Made by a program: the position numbers and the translations under genes. Shown here one piece after another: positions 34,730 to 47,304 of a DNA stretch of 64,000 nucleotides. Position 1 is the first letter of the stretch. Every line of letters begins with the position of its first letter. Below the pieces are notes generated by a model. The model saw nothing but the letters and a program-made list of their open reading frames with translations. It had not been told where the DNA came from and searched no databases. This DNA comes from Epiperipatus broadwayi (Eukaryota > Onychophora > Udeonychophora > Euonychophora > Peripatidae), in contig JAQFVV010000142.1 of the NCBI GenBank assembly GCA_028023455.1, positions 1,497,941 through 1,561,940 on the forward strand, given 5' to 3'.

Positions 34730-36120
34730 CTTATAACACTCCGATTGAAGTGTACAACTTTGATGTTGTGCACTTCACTGCACCTTTCTTGCATATGACC
34801 TGTTCCATCCCAAAAATTAATGGCACATTTATGCAAAAAATATGTCTCTATCAGAACATCATGTATCAGATTCTCTATAATCAAAAATACACGCAAGAAC
34901 AATTTTCCATTCTTCTGTTAGTCTACTCATATTTGTTTAAGTTCAACTTTTAATTTTCTGTTCTTTTTATCATCTTTACCTGGACTGATTTTATCAAAAA
35001 GGTCTGAATGCTAGGCTGTTCATCACCATACATGAATATGATTCCTCTGACAATATCAAAATTTATTAATGTCTCAACTTCTATCTGAGTGATTGTTATC
35101 CAGAGCTTAGGGCAATACTGTTTAGCAAATCTAATGACTTGATCCTCCCACAAGACCATTAAATTTCCTGAGTGTTTTTTTATTTTCATAAACCAGCTTT
35201 GCCTAATTTTCTTCACTTAATTTTCTTTTTATTCCAGTTTTCTTTTCCAAATTTATTGGCCCTATTTCTAACATTATAGACTCCTAGTTTCCCACCTTCA
35301 CTATTGCCTATTAATCTATATTTGCCCTAATGCCCTAATAAATAATGAAATTCCTTTTACTGATCTGCCACCCATCCTCCATAGTATACTATTTTATTTT
35401 CTCTAAAAAATTTCTGCAGATGATCCCCACAATCTGCCTTTTTGATAGTTCACATGCTTCCAGCTTCCTCAATGTAGACAGACACTTGGCATATAAAAAA
35501 GTGAAGCAAGCTTCTTTTGACTTATTATCCAAGCCTTGATATTATCTTGATGCTCTTCATTTCAAAATGCCTTTTTACAGCTACTTTAAATTCTTGGAAA
35601 GTTTCTGGTTGGGGTAGCAGTATTCCCATTATGTCTGAGCATACTCTTGGATGTGACTGCATTCTATTACCTGTGGCAGTTAAGAAATCTCTGCAAACTA
35701 TTTACAATGTTCTACAGGTGTCTCACTCTCTGTCACCTAAATGTCTTTATTTTGACTAACTCTTTCTCTTTTCCACTTGCTATCTCATCTTCTTGATATC
35801 CTTGCTCTTCTTTGCCATTCATTTTTTATATACATGCTAGATTCAACTATTACCTTATTTCTTTTATCTATAAACTGTCTATTTTAAGCAACAAACATGC
35901 CAGGCTTAACTTCCTAGCCCATAAAGTATTATGCTACACATTACATTTTATTTTTAATGGTTATTCTATCTACAATCCACTTTAATATATCCGTTGATTC
36001 TAATTCTTAAAAAACAACTAAAAACTTTTTTTTTCTTTAAACATAAATATACCACAACACTTTAATAATAATATTTCTTGATTTCTATTATTATCCATCC
36101 CTAACACTTTCCACTCTTTA
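34730..36120 (-). other. Gag/protease-side part of the gypsy internal region, unrecognisable
   Basis: By position this should encode gag and protease. Only short broken frames remain on the minus strand and I see no CCHC knuckle or protease DSG motif. Confidence 0.4.
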
Positions 36121-36125
36121 TAACC

Positions 36126-36143
36126 CCATCATTAAAAGACCAT
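36126..36143 (-). other. Possible primer-binding site
   Basis: Immediately inside the 5' LTR the minus strand reads ATGGTCTTTTAATGATGGGG. TGG one base after the LTR end fits complementarity to a tRNA CCA end. The matching tRNA is not identified. Confidence 0.45.
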
Positions 36144-36786
<643 letters not shown>

Positions 36787-36849
36787 GTGCCATTATAATT
36801 TATCATTAGATAAATTTCTAGTAATGTGCATGAAAAAAAATGTGAAACA

Positions 36850-37427
36850 AAAATCATCATCACATTTCTATATAGTAAAGAAAGCTGTAGAGCACCCAAG
36901 TTTAAGTCCTATAAGATCAAGTTCTAAAAGCTTAAGACAGAAAGAGAGTGGGTCAACAGTTATATTCTTTATTTGTTTGTGTGTTAATAAATCTCAAAAA
37001 GAGTAGTACACACATTTGGTTATTCAATGGTTAAATTTTTTTTAAAATCGAGTTATAACACATATATAGGCAGTGTGTGTTATAAAAGCTATTTAGTTAG
37101 TCACTTTTAAATTACACATATTAACTTTCTTTAAAACTAAATCATCATCACATTTCTATATAGTAAAGAAAGCTGTAGAGCACCCAAGTTTAAGTCCTAT
37201 AAGATCAAGTTCTAAAAGCTTAAGACAGAAAGAGAGTGGGTCAACAGTTATATTCTTTATTTGTTTGTGTGTTAATAAATCTCAAAAAGAGTAGTACACA
37301 CATTTGGTTATTCAATGGTTAAATTTTTTTAAAATCGAGTTATAACACATATATAGGCAGTGTGTGTTATAAAAGCTATTTAGTTAGTCACTTTTAAATT
37401 ACACATATTAACTTTCTTTAAAACTAA
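36850..37427. repeat. Nearly perfect tandem duplication, about 289-bp unit
   Basis: Units 36850-37138 and 37139-37427 are identical by eye except for one T in a homopolymer, so the duplication is recent. No hammerhead core (CTGANGA) is present on either strand and there is no ORF beyond 75 codons. Confidence 0.93.
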
Positions 37428-37429
37428 CC

Positions 37430-39005
37430 TGCACCTGCTAAATTTTAATATCTTATTCTATACTTCTATTTTTGCTTGTCTATAATTGTAATTTGGATTT
37501 AAAAGCTAAGGATTTAATTTTAAATATTAGAGTTATAATTACTAAGCTAGCAATTAGATTATTTTAATGTCAGATTTGAATGATAAAGTTTGTATGTACA
37601 TTACATAAATAAACCTGCATTTATTAAATATTGAGAGAAAAAGAAGAAAATCTGTTATATTGTTTTTTTTTTCTTATTCAACAATTTTTTTTGTATTATA
37701 AGGGTTGTTTTTCTGTTGAAAAACTTAAGAAATGATGTGAGAAGTCAAATTTTAAAAATGTCTCATCTTAAGATCAAAAGAAAGAAGCTCAAATTTGAGA
37801 TGTTACAGAGGTGTAAAAAAGGATTAAGACTATTTTTTCCTTCAAAACAAAAGTTTGTCTAAAAATCAGGATACTGAGATTTTTCATACTATTCAACTAA
37901 AAAACGATTTGGTTGAAAATAAGTTATAAATCTAATTAAAAGAGATGGCCAGAAATTAAAAAAAATCGGATATAAAAGCAGTCTGGAAAATCAGTTGATA
38001 TTATTGTTAGAGAGACTTTTTAAAAATTATTGAAACTAAAGCAGATAAACATTTTTAATTCTGCTACATAACCTTTTTTTTTTAAATCATTTTTTTTTAA
38101 TATCAAGTTTTGAATGTTGAAAATATAAGGATGGTGGGCTAAGAAAAATTAATATATATATCTCATCTGTTGGCTGAGTCATCATCAACTAGCACATCAT
38201 ATAGGAAAGAAAAGATGTTTTGTCTGAAAAATAATTTTCTACACCTTTCAACTGACTGAGAGAAATAAGATGTTTTTAAATAGAAAGAAGAAAGAATTCA
38301 CCTGCATTTAAAAGCTGAAGAAAATTAATAATCTACAGATAAATGTTAAATCATCAAGATCAATTAAATCCAGTAACTGAGTTTAAACCCAAGAAAAATT
38401 ATAAATGTGAAAACAACTGCTGTACTTCATCCACTAAGGGAATCATGCTTGACAGGAAGACAAGAAAAATTAATATAATGATTTCCAAATTGTCCACTAA
38501 AGCAAATAACCTCAATGGAATCATCATCATCAAATAATTATACACCTCAAGAAAGAGATTGTTCCAAAGAAAGATGGAAATTGTTGCTGCCAAAGATAGA
38601 CATTAAACAAGAAAATTTGACTCATTGGAAGTCCTACAAAGAATAGAACTGGTAGTATAAATTTTTTTATATATTTTTTTTATAATATAGAGACTTAGTA
38701 AAACTTTAGCAAAGAGTGGTATAATTTTGTTTAAAGAACTTTTAAAACAACCAAGATCAATTGAAACCAAGAATTTCTTAATAATGATTTTATAGGTACT
38801 AAAATTATGATTGTCTATTAACCTAAAGTTATGAAATGATTTTAATATGTAACATATTTTTTTATTATTATTTTGTTTTAAATAATATATTTGTTATTAT
38901 GGGGATAAAACATGCACATACATAATAATATAATACTTGTTGCATATATGTAATGGTGTGTGAATGTAAAGAAAGAAAAATAGGCGGTGTTAAAAATATT
39001 AGATT
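37430..39005. other. AT-rich DNA inside the split LTR
   Basis: No recognised feature. Short frames around 38340-38590 exist on both strands but match nothing I know. Confidence 0.4.
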
Positions 39006-39119
39006 TTGTTATATAGGGTATATGAGCACAGACTTTCACACCACCCACCTCTCTCCACTCTATCTAATAACACTGATACACCTAAACACATATATGCTTC
39101 TTATACTATATATGTGTGC

Positions 39120-39193
39120 AAAGATGATAATCTGGACCAACTGATGATTGCTGGTTTAGCTTGAAATATGTATATTGGTGATTGTTTATCTTT
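39120..39193 (+). ncRNA. Hammerhead ribozyme motif, first copy
   Basis: CTGATGA (39141-39147) is followed by stem II GCT-GGTTT-AGC, GAAA (39163-39166), stem III ATA-TG-TAT and a predicted cut after A 39174. Stem I has an inner helix ACCAA/TTGGT, a bulge, AATC/GATT, then an outer AAAGAT/ATCTTT helix. The stem II base next to the core is a mismatch, so activity is uncertain. Confidence 0.6.
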
Positions 39194-39273
39194 TCAGCAT
39201 ATATGTGTTTAGGTGTATCAGTGTTATTAGATAGAGTGGAGAGAGGTGGGTGGTGTGAAAGTCTGTGCTCATA

Positions 39274-39339
<66 letters not shown>

Positions 39340-39619
39340 CCTGTGTTTCAGTTATTACATTATAGAGATGTCTGCCCATTCTTGCATATGTATTAAATGG
39401 ATTATGTCCTGTACATGTGGGGTTCAGATTGACCTTAGGTCAACATGGGTGTGACAATAATCTCAGCCTCAGGGTGGCCTTTGAGCATTCCATCATCAGA
39501 TTTTCAATTGGATGGATGGTTGAAGAGTTGGAGTGTGGAGTGGATTGAAGCCTGTCCATTAAACTATGAGGATAGTCTATCTTAATATATACCTGAGCAC
39601 TTATACTATATATGTGTGT

Positions 39620-39693
39620 AAAGATGATAGTCTGGACCAACTGATGATTGCTGGTTTAGCACGAAATTTGTATATTGGTGATTGTTTATCTTT
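39620..39693 (+). ncRNA. Hammerhead ribozyme motif, second copy
   Basis: CTGATGA (39641-39647), stem II TGCT-GGTTT-AGCA (one pair longer than in the first copy) and GAAA, with the same stem I. Stem III has lost one pair. The two copies differ in complementary ways, suggesting each decayed from a better-paired ancestor. Confidence 0.6.
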
Positions 39694-40465
39694 TCAGCAT
39701 ATATGTGTTTAGGTGTATCGGTGTTATTAGATAGAGTGGAGAGAGGTGGGTGGTGTGAAAGTCTGTGCTCATATACCCTATATTACATATATATAGCCAC
39801 AGGTATTTAACAAGCCTGTGTTTCAGTTATTAGATTTTGTTTTAAGTTAAAGTATAGCATTTCAGAGGGTAGAAGGGAGGGGGAGAAAAATAATTTAAAA
39901 CTTGTTTTGGAAATCTTGCTCTTTCACTTCTACTAACATTTTTTTGTATCATTCTACTTTACCTGTTAGATTATAAAAGTATGTGTGTGAAAGAGAAAAG
40001 AAAAAAAAAGAGAGTGAATTTTTTTTTTTATGAAATACTTTTCTTGTGGATGGAAAATTTTAACAAATTGTTTACCCAATTTAATATACATTACATCTTT
40101 GATGCGAAAAGGGGGGAGAAATTGAAATTAATCGGAAGATTGCAATATAATCAATTATTATTATTATTCATATAAATTTTCATGTTTATCTATAAATTTT
40201 CATGTAGATATTAGTAATGCATTAATAAATGTTAATGTGTTATTAATTGAGGTGTATATATTTCATTGAGGGTATTTTTTATTGGTTGTGATCATTCATC
40301 ATCAATGGTCGAATATTAGTTATTTAAGATATGATTAAATGTATTAAAATTTAAGATATGATTAAATGTACTAAAATTAAGCAATAATTATGAATTTCTT
40401 TATAACAATTAGGTTTTATGATTAGGCTTAGTCCTAAAGTGGTGGTTGAAACCATTATTGTTATC

Positions 40466-40494
40466 ATTATCATCATCATCATCATCATCATCAT
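40466..40494. repeat. (ATC)n microsatellite
   Basis: About nine ATC units. Confidence 0.9.
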
Positions 40495-41530
40495 GTTTTA
40501 ATTAATAAGCTGTTTAAACGTTTAAAGGCCATAAATAAATATTGATTTCATAGTATTTAGTGATTTCTTAGTATTATTATAATCACCATCCCATCATCTA
40601 TTTTATGTAAGGATGAGTGAATCGCCATCTTAAATTAATAATATAATCTGAGCTAGTAAAACTTATAAAAAAAATATTGAAACACATTTGTTATATTAAG
40701 ATCTAAGAAATTATTTCTGTCTAATAAATTCCACTTTAGTTTAAAGATGTTTTATGTTACCTAGGTGTTTACTTAAATATTAGTGCATACAGTGCTATGA
40801 GTCTAAAATCAAAATCATAAGTAAGAAATAAGGTACCAAAGGGATTCAAACTGGTACATGCGAAAGTTATAAATACAACTTTGTCTAGGTCAAGCTAACC
40901 TAGTGGCACCTGGATAGACCATATTCACTTGTTGTTCACATAGACATGCAGTTGAGATCCAACCAAAAAATGAAAGTGGATAAAATCTACTGTCTGTATA
41001 CTTGAGAAGATATTTTATTGAGTTACTAGTGTACTCACCTCACTTGATTTCCATATACCTGAGTTATAGTAGTTTGTTCTTAATAATTTGTTTATAATTA
41101 TTGATATTGTGATATCTTGAGAAATCAAATTATAGAAATATGTTTAATTTATTCCTACTCATCATTTTAATATTTATGACTTTATGGCTATATAGCTACT
41201 ATGCAAGAGTATGTTTCATTTAATCCAATGACCCTTAATATGATTGATAACTCAGTCTGATCTTTTGTTTAATAGCCACTACTCAGGTTAAATAATTCTT
41301 TTCTTTTTGAGATAAAATAAAAAGCTACAATTCTTTTTCGTTTATTAAGTTATAATATTATGATCTTCTATATTATAGACTACTCAGGTATTCTTCTCAT
41401 AATTTAATTTAAGTTACCATTTTTTGTTTACTGAGCTAAATAAATATTTGTATTTGAATCTTTTTTTAATTATTTAATATACAATGGATATTGATCAACT
41501 TTATTTATGTTACAATATATATATATATAT

Positions 41531-42383
41531 TGTAACAGAAACCCGACGATCGAAAGGCTTAAACTTCCCTTTTATATAGATATAATGGGGAATTCTTATA
41601 ATTCAAGATCACCCACTTTCCGCTACCACAAGCAGAGAGAAAATACAGACATAAACAAGTCTATATTCTCACTTGACCGAACCAGTATGCTATACGGGTA
41701 TAGCACCAGGTTATATTTCCTGGTCAACCTTCTCCCGACTGCTGTAAGATTTAACAGAGTTACAGTGCTTGGATAATTATATATTTAATGGGATCAAATA
41801 CTGCACCACTAGCTTCATGTGTTAATTAAGTACTCAAATGAATAATAATTATTTTCCAAACCCTCAGATTATATTATTTTTGGAAGTGGCGAAGAAAGAG
41901 ACGAAACAGATTTTACATAAATAAAAGATATTTAATACAATAAATTATAATAAAAAAAACACTCTAAATTATAAACACTCAATATAAAAAAACATATTAT
42001 GCTATAATACTACAAAAAAAAATACAATAGAAGATTCTATAAATGATTGCAATCTGTGGAAATAACTTATCTCTTTATAGTCATTTCAAATATTCAAAGA
42101 GTCTAATTAATGTCTATCTCATTATATGTGGGATTAGAAATTGCATTAAATTTAAAGGTATGTGCACATAATTATATAAAATGTCTTATTCATAATTACC
42201 TAGGTGATAAAATCTTCGAATAAACTTGTCATCTTGCTGACCGTCCCGTGGAATTTTTCCACTTCTTTAGTAGGGAACGGTCACTCTTCAGTTAGATTTG
42301 ATTGTTGGAACTCCTCCGTATTGTGGGCATCAAGGCAAGGCAAAATGAACCCTTCGGCAGGCGCTATGTCAGCAGTTGTTACA
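41531..42383 (-). mobile_element. Possible solo LTR
   Basis: An 853-bp segment is bounded by TGTAACAG and TTGTTACA, giving inverted TGTAACA termini like those of the gypsy LTR nearby. On the minus strand a strong TATA box CTATATAAAAGG (41568-41579) lies about 35 bp from one end. The two ends are distinctly GC-richer than the surroundings. No target duplication is seen (TATAT versus TCGAG) and no second copy is in the window. Confidence 0.35.
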
Positions 42384-42399
42384 TCGAGATGTGAACCAT

Positions 42400-43214
42400 T
42401 ATAGCACAGAAGTCTGGATTGACCGGCGATCGCAACTGGCCCTTAGCCACACATCCTCCAAGCTTCCCTTATGTTATCGTTTGTTTTCATGTTCCCAAAA
42501 TTTAACTTTTCATGTCTGATTTTTATTATATTTCTCTGCTTCTTATCAGAGCAGTGTCCTCACTCCAGTCTCAACCAATACTGTTTTTCAATTAATTAAT
42601 TAATGTCCTTTATTTTTTAAATTCTTTCCTTATCTTGATCTCATGCTGGGTTTTTCATTTCACACCTTTTTACTTTAAAAATGCTTTCAACAACTTATAC
42701 AAAATTACTTTTCAATTTGATGTTTACATTTATTTATCAATCATTTTCTTTAATAAAATTATTTCATTTTGACATGAAATAAACCTTACTCTCTTTATTC
42801 ATACATTCACACATGCATTTCATTTTCATCAAAATGTGTAATTTTAAGACCAGATCTTTATCTTTTTGTTGCATTCTAAATTTTACTTATATTTTATTTA
42901 CACTCCCCAACTATCGCTTTTTTTTTATATCATTAAGTTTCTATTTTATTTATATTTTATTTCTCATTTTTTTAATCTTACATTAAACACATGATATCGA
43001 TATTTTTAACCTTACCATTTCTATTCTTTCTAAAATCTGAACTTTGGAGGGTAAAAGATAAGAATCTTTTCGATTCTAATTCCCTCTCTCTTTTTTTTAA
43101 TTAAACATTTTTTTGTTTTGAAAATTTTTAACCTCACTTTTTTATAATCCAAGCACAATATTTAACATTCTTTCAATGTTAAATATCTATATGTGTGACC
43201 GCAGTATGTGCGAT
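42400..43214. other. AT-rich DNA inside the split LTR
   Basis: Starts with a GC-richer 80 bp that may belong to the solo-LTR candidate, then pyrimidine-rich AT DNA with no recognised gene. Confidence 0.4.
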
Positions 43215-44232
43215 CATCACAATATATATATATATATCTTTAACAGTTAGAAATTGTTGTTTAATACAGATTAAATATTTTATCTTTAATATTGTTTACA
43301 TGACTCAAATATAAAAAAATTGCAAATTGTAAATATAAGATTTATAATTCAGAACATTACTTGGTAAAAACTATGGCCATAAAGGTTGTCCAAAAAGAAT
43401 GTCTTTGCTTTTAAAAACCTTCCAATGAAATGATGGTGAATCATAATATTTGATGAGGCAAATCTGTATGGATGTGGGCTTTAGCTTCTAACAATAACAT
43501 AATATTATAACATCTTTTATGGAGCAGTGGGAGACATGCCCAGAAAGTTTAGGACATTACCCCAACATACTGATATTAGTTTTCATATCCTTTTTTTAAA
43601 ATATTGTAATTCAATCACTTTTAATATTAATTAATCAACAGCAGTCAAAAATCATTAGGCAATAATCAGTCAATAATCATAATAATAATCCTGGTATCTT
43701 GATTTTTTTTTTTTGTAGAAAGTTCTATCTCCTTTTTTTGATGCAATACTTCCAATAATTCCTCAAAATGTAAGATATTTTTACTCTTATCCTCTTTGAT
43801 CTCCTTAGTCCAGGACATCATTGTCTCAAATCTATCCTCTTTTGTCTCATTTCTTTTTACAAAAGAAAACCAAGTTTTTTTTAATCTTAGCATTTTATTA
43901 GAACCTTTTACAACATTCTGTAGATAACATCTGCTTCATTTTTCACCATTGACATATTTTATTTTTATTAAAATAAAACAAAATTATATATAAGAAAAAA
44001 TATACATTATATGCTTTTCCAGAAAATTCTTTTTATACGTTTGTATATATATATACACACACTCTACCAAAACAAATGAGCACAAAAAAACTCTTAAGTC
44101 TATTTTGGTTAACTTATTTAGTCATTTTGACTCAATCAAATATATATTTCTGATTACCATATCTACAAATATGAGTGGCTATCTAAAATTCTCTTCAACT
44201 TGTAACAGGGTTCAAACCTGCTTCCTGTTACA
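43215..44232 (-). repeat. 5' LTR of the gypsy element, outer piece
   Basis: Homologous to 30810-31884, ending TTACA at 44232 (LTR start on the minus strand). It begins after a short (TA)n tract, the same landmark at which the inner piece stops. Confidence 0.75.
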
Positions 44233-44550
44233 ATATATTATGATGGATACCTCCAATACCCCTCCAATACCTAGTACACAACATGAGGCCCAATCATAAT
44301 TCAAGCCCCATGATATTAGCATTACTCATTAATGAATAATATTAGATAATGTTAGGACACATAAAATGAAAAACCATTAACCACAACCTAAGTCTTAAAG
44401 CCCAATCTAAATAAACATTGAACCAAAGTTTAAACCTAGTTGGTCAAATAGATATGATAACTAACCATTACAACAATTAACATTAAATGTATTGTGATTA
44501 CCAACACAAAAGAGCAACATAAAATAGATCAGATGAATGAACATAATCAA
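44233..44550. other. Flank of the gypsy element
   Basis: Ordinary AT-rich sequence. Nothing is recognised. Confidence 0.4.
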
Positions 44551-44552
44551 GA

Positions 44553-44583
<31 letters not shown>

Positions 44584-44586
44584 GTA

Positions 44587-44619
<33 letters not shown>
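44553..44619. repeat. Interrupted (TA)n microsatellite
   Basis: Two TA runs separated by 'tatgtagaat', just left of the hammerhead inverted repeat. Confidence 0.93.
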
Positions 44620-44623
<4 letters not shown>

Positions 44624-44648
44624 TTCTAATATTTTCATGGATAAAAGA

Positions 44649-44825
44649 TGTCATATTATTATTAGTATTTTTTAGGATATTCCAAGTAGTGAAAAAGCTA
44701 AATGCTGATGTTTCAATACAATATCAAGTACCTTCCTCAGAGCATCCTCTTTCTGTACTGAAACGTCAACATTTAGCTTTTTCACTACACGGAATATTCG
44801 GCAAATAGTAATAATAATATGACAT
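44649..44825. mobile_element. Short inverted repeat carrying a hammerhead (Penelope-type)
   Basis: The left arm (minus strand) includes a whole hammerhead. The right arm (plus strand) starts within stem II at TACTGAAACG and continues with the same 3' sequence. Arms pair from 'tgtcatatta' to its complement at the far end. The GAAACGTC form of stem III and cut site is the one described for hammerheads of Penelope-like elements. Confidence 0.6.
44691..44753 (-). ncRNA. Hammerhead ribozyme, type I
   Basis: On the minus strand: CTGAGGA (complement at 44734-44740), stem II GGTAC/GTATT with an 8-nt loop, and GAAAC. The right arm keeps ACGT as stem III, which is ACAT here. The cut is expected after C 44707. 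Stem I has an inner helix ATGCT/AGCAT, an internal loop and an outer 7-bp helix GAAAGAG/CTTTTTC with one G-T pair. An extra A lies between core and stem II. Confidence 0.65.
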
Positions 44826-44829
44826 ATAT

Positions 44830-47280
44830 ATATATATAAAGTAGAGAAAAATCAAATGTTTCTTTTCTTATTTTGTTAATAAGTTGTTTATGTTAATATG
44901 TAGCAAAGCTGATGTCAACAATAAAGTAAAAAGGATGAGCATGAACCAGCTTAACATAGTAGATACGATGAGCTTTTTTGTTCAAGAAAGAAAAAAAAAA
45001 TTATTTTATCCACAAGAAAAATTTACCATTTCTTCTACAAAGGAGCTAGAAAAAAAGTTTGAAGACCAATATTGACCAATTTGGAATTGTAACACTTTTT
45101 TAAAAAATCTTTTACAAAGATTCTAGAAAGTGAGTAAAAACATACAGCTCATAAAACAGGTAAACAGAAAATTTGAAAATTAATAAGTTGCAAACCAAAT
45201 AAAGTATTCAAATTTCTAAAACCCCTATTGATTCTCAGCTATAGATTTTCAGGCCTAAATATAAAAAACATGCAATAGAAGAAAAGATTTCCAGGCCTAA
45301 CTATAAAAAAAGATGCAGTATAAGAAAAAATATTGACATTGCTTCAAATCAACTTAAACTACAAAAGCAAATATAACTAATGACCAAAGTAAATATGCAG
45401 TACTAATTGCAAGGAGAATGTTATGGAAAAAAGCTCATCATTAATTGTAGAGCAATCATTAAGATTTATATGAGATAGCCCTATCTCTTCATGCCTGTAT
45501 TGATAAATATCGAACCAATCTGTTATGAATTTTTTTTTTACTCTTCATTTCAAAACTCCAGTTTGAAAGTTATTAAAGTCAACTTATCAAGTGGATGTTC
45601 AAATTCTCAGCTATGCATAAAGAAACTATCATGAATTATGGGAACAAGCCATTAGATCAGGATCTATGTGAACTTTAGAGCCAAGTTATAAAGTTGATGT
45701 TATATACATTTATTTGTTTGTATGCTATAAATCATAATTTTATTTTCTTTATTTTAATATAAGGCCAAATAGATTTAATTTAAGATTTATGAAATAAAAG
45801 TAAAAAGAAATTTCTTCATTTATAATATTACTTTGAATAGACCAACATCTATGAGAATGCTCTTGATTATGAAATAGTGTGATCACTATAAATGGGATAA
45901 GGTAAAACATTACCTAATAATATATAAATTCAACCTTCATATATGTACAACACTTTTACTTTCTTTATTTGTTTATTCCAAAGTTTGTGTTAATTGTTGT
46001 TGTTTTTTTAATATTGTCTTTGCATATCTTTTTAATCATTTATGTCATGAACCTATAACTCTCCTTCATAACATACATATCGTACATAATAAGGGTGTCT
46101 TTTAAACCATCATGGTGTTAAATAAGAGATAAAAAACTAAATGAATACAGTACTATGTATAGCACAATATTGTATAGAATATTAAAATCAATCATGTTAA
46201 TCAGGACATTTAATGGCTATTCTCTAATTTTGTTTTAAATTTTCTTGTTGAAATGCTAATTAATGTAAATATGATTATTAAATTTTATTTAAATGTTAAA
46301 ACATGATTCTTGATTTATTTTTCCGTGGTTAAATTTTGCTTAGTCATATCTTTACACACATATTACAATCATTACTTGCATGTATACAATATACCATATC
46401 CACTCCCATTAACAGATGTAAGCTTATTTTACACATATTCAGACTCTGGTGATAGAAATATATGCTCAAGCAGATTGATCAACAAACATCTCCCTGGATT
46501 CAAAATCTGGAATAATGAAAGCAAACTGCAATATGGATGAGATAGACTAAGAGTAGAATCAGTAGTTATTTAAATCATACTCTCTCCTCTCCTAGGTATA
46601 AGATTAATGTGGGAGGGGTATGCATGAATGTGTACAACAGAGACATACTCTTTTATTCATCAGGAAGAACCTGACCAGCTTTGTGCCTGCAACAGAAAGA
46701 TTGTCCCATTACATAAAGTGCATCTGAACATTGGGCATGAATTAAATATTTCAATTTTGCAAATTTTCAGTTTAGTCATATGTGAGTTTCATATGAGGTT
46801 TTAATTCTTGAGTTTGAAAATTGTATATCAGTATCACCCTCCACTATACATATAAAATACATTCAATGATTGGTTAACATTTCTGTGTATTAATATGCAG
46901 TTTTATAGTTTAAACATAAACATAACTTAAAATTCATTTGGATATGACAGGTTGAATTTGAATGTAGAAAAGTACTAAGAACCTAAAATGCAAATAAAAT
47001 AGATGATAATCAACAACTAAATGTGTGTTGAAATGGGGGCTTGTATACTAAAAAAAAAAAAGGCCAAATTAGGACATCAATTCCTAGGAATATAAAATCA
47101 CAGCTTGACAAAAATAATAAAAGAGATCATGATGACTAATACTTCCATGATTGAAATCATAATAAAAAAATACCTTATATAGTTTGAAAGTTAAGACAAT
47201 AAGTAGAATAATAAATTAAAATAAAATATTAAATAAAATAAAATTCATGATTACAAAAAGTTAAATCAAAAAGTTTTGAG
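44830..47280. other. AT-rich DNA, nothing recognised
   Basis: Includes a small frame at 44884-45075 and a slightly richer patch at 46560-46760, but nothing identifiable. Confidence 0.4.
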
Positions 47281-47304
47281 AAGAAACTAGTTGTAATAAT
47301 GGAA

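Larger units (their letters stand above)
39009..39840 (+). mobile_element. Retrozyme-like hammerhead repeat, 500-bp tandem units plus inverted arm
   Basis: Two direct copies of a unit, each with a hammerhead motif, have predicted cuts after 39174 and 39674, a 500-bp spacing. An inverted partial arm (39009-39096) faces the first copy and pairs with 39196-39283. The first unit contains a (TA)n tract (39280-39338). There is no ORF of note. Non-coding tandem units delimited by hammerheads are the hallmark of retrozymes. A Penelope-like terminal repeat is the alternative. Confidence 0.65.

Noticed and set aside
39430-39500. Minus-strand CTGATGA near 39491
   Set aside because: No GAAA or stem II at a suitable distance. 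It lies between the two accepted motifs of the same unit.
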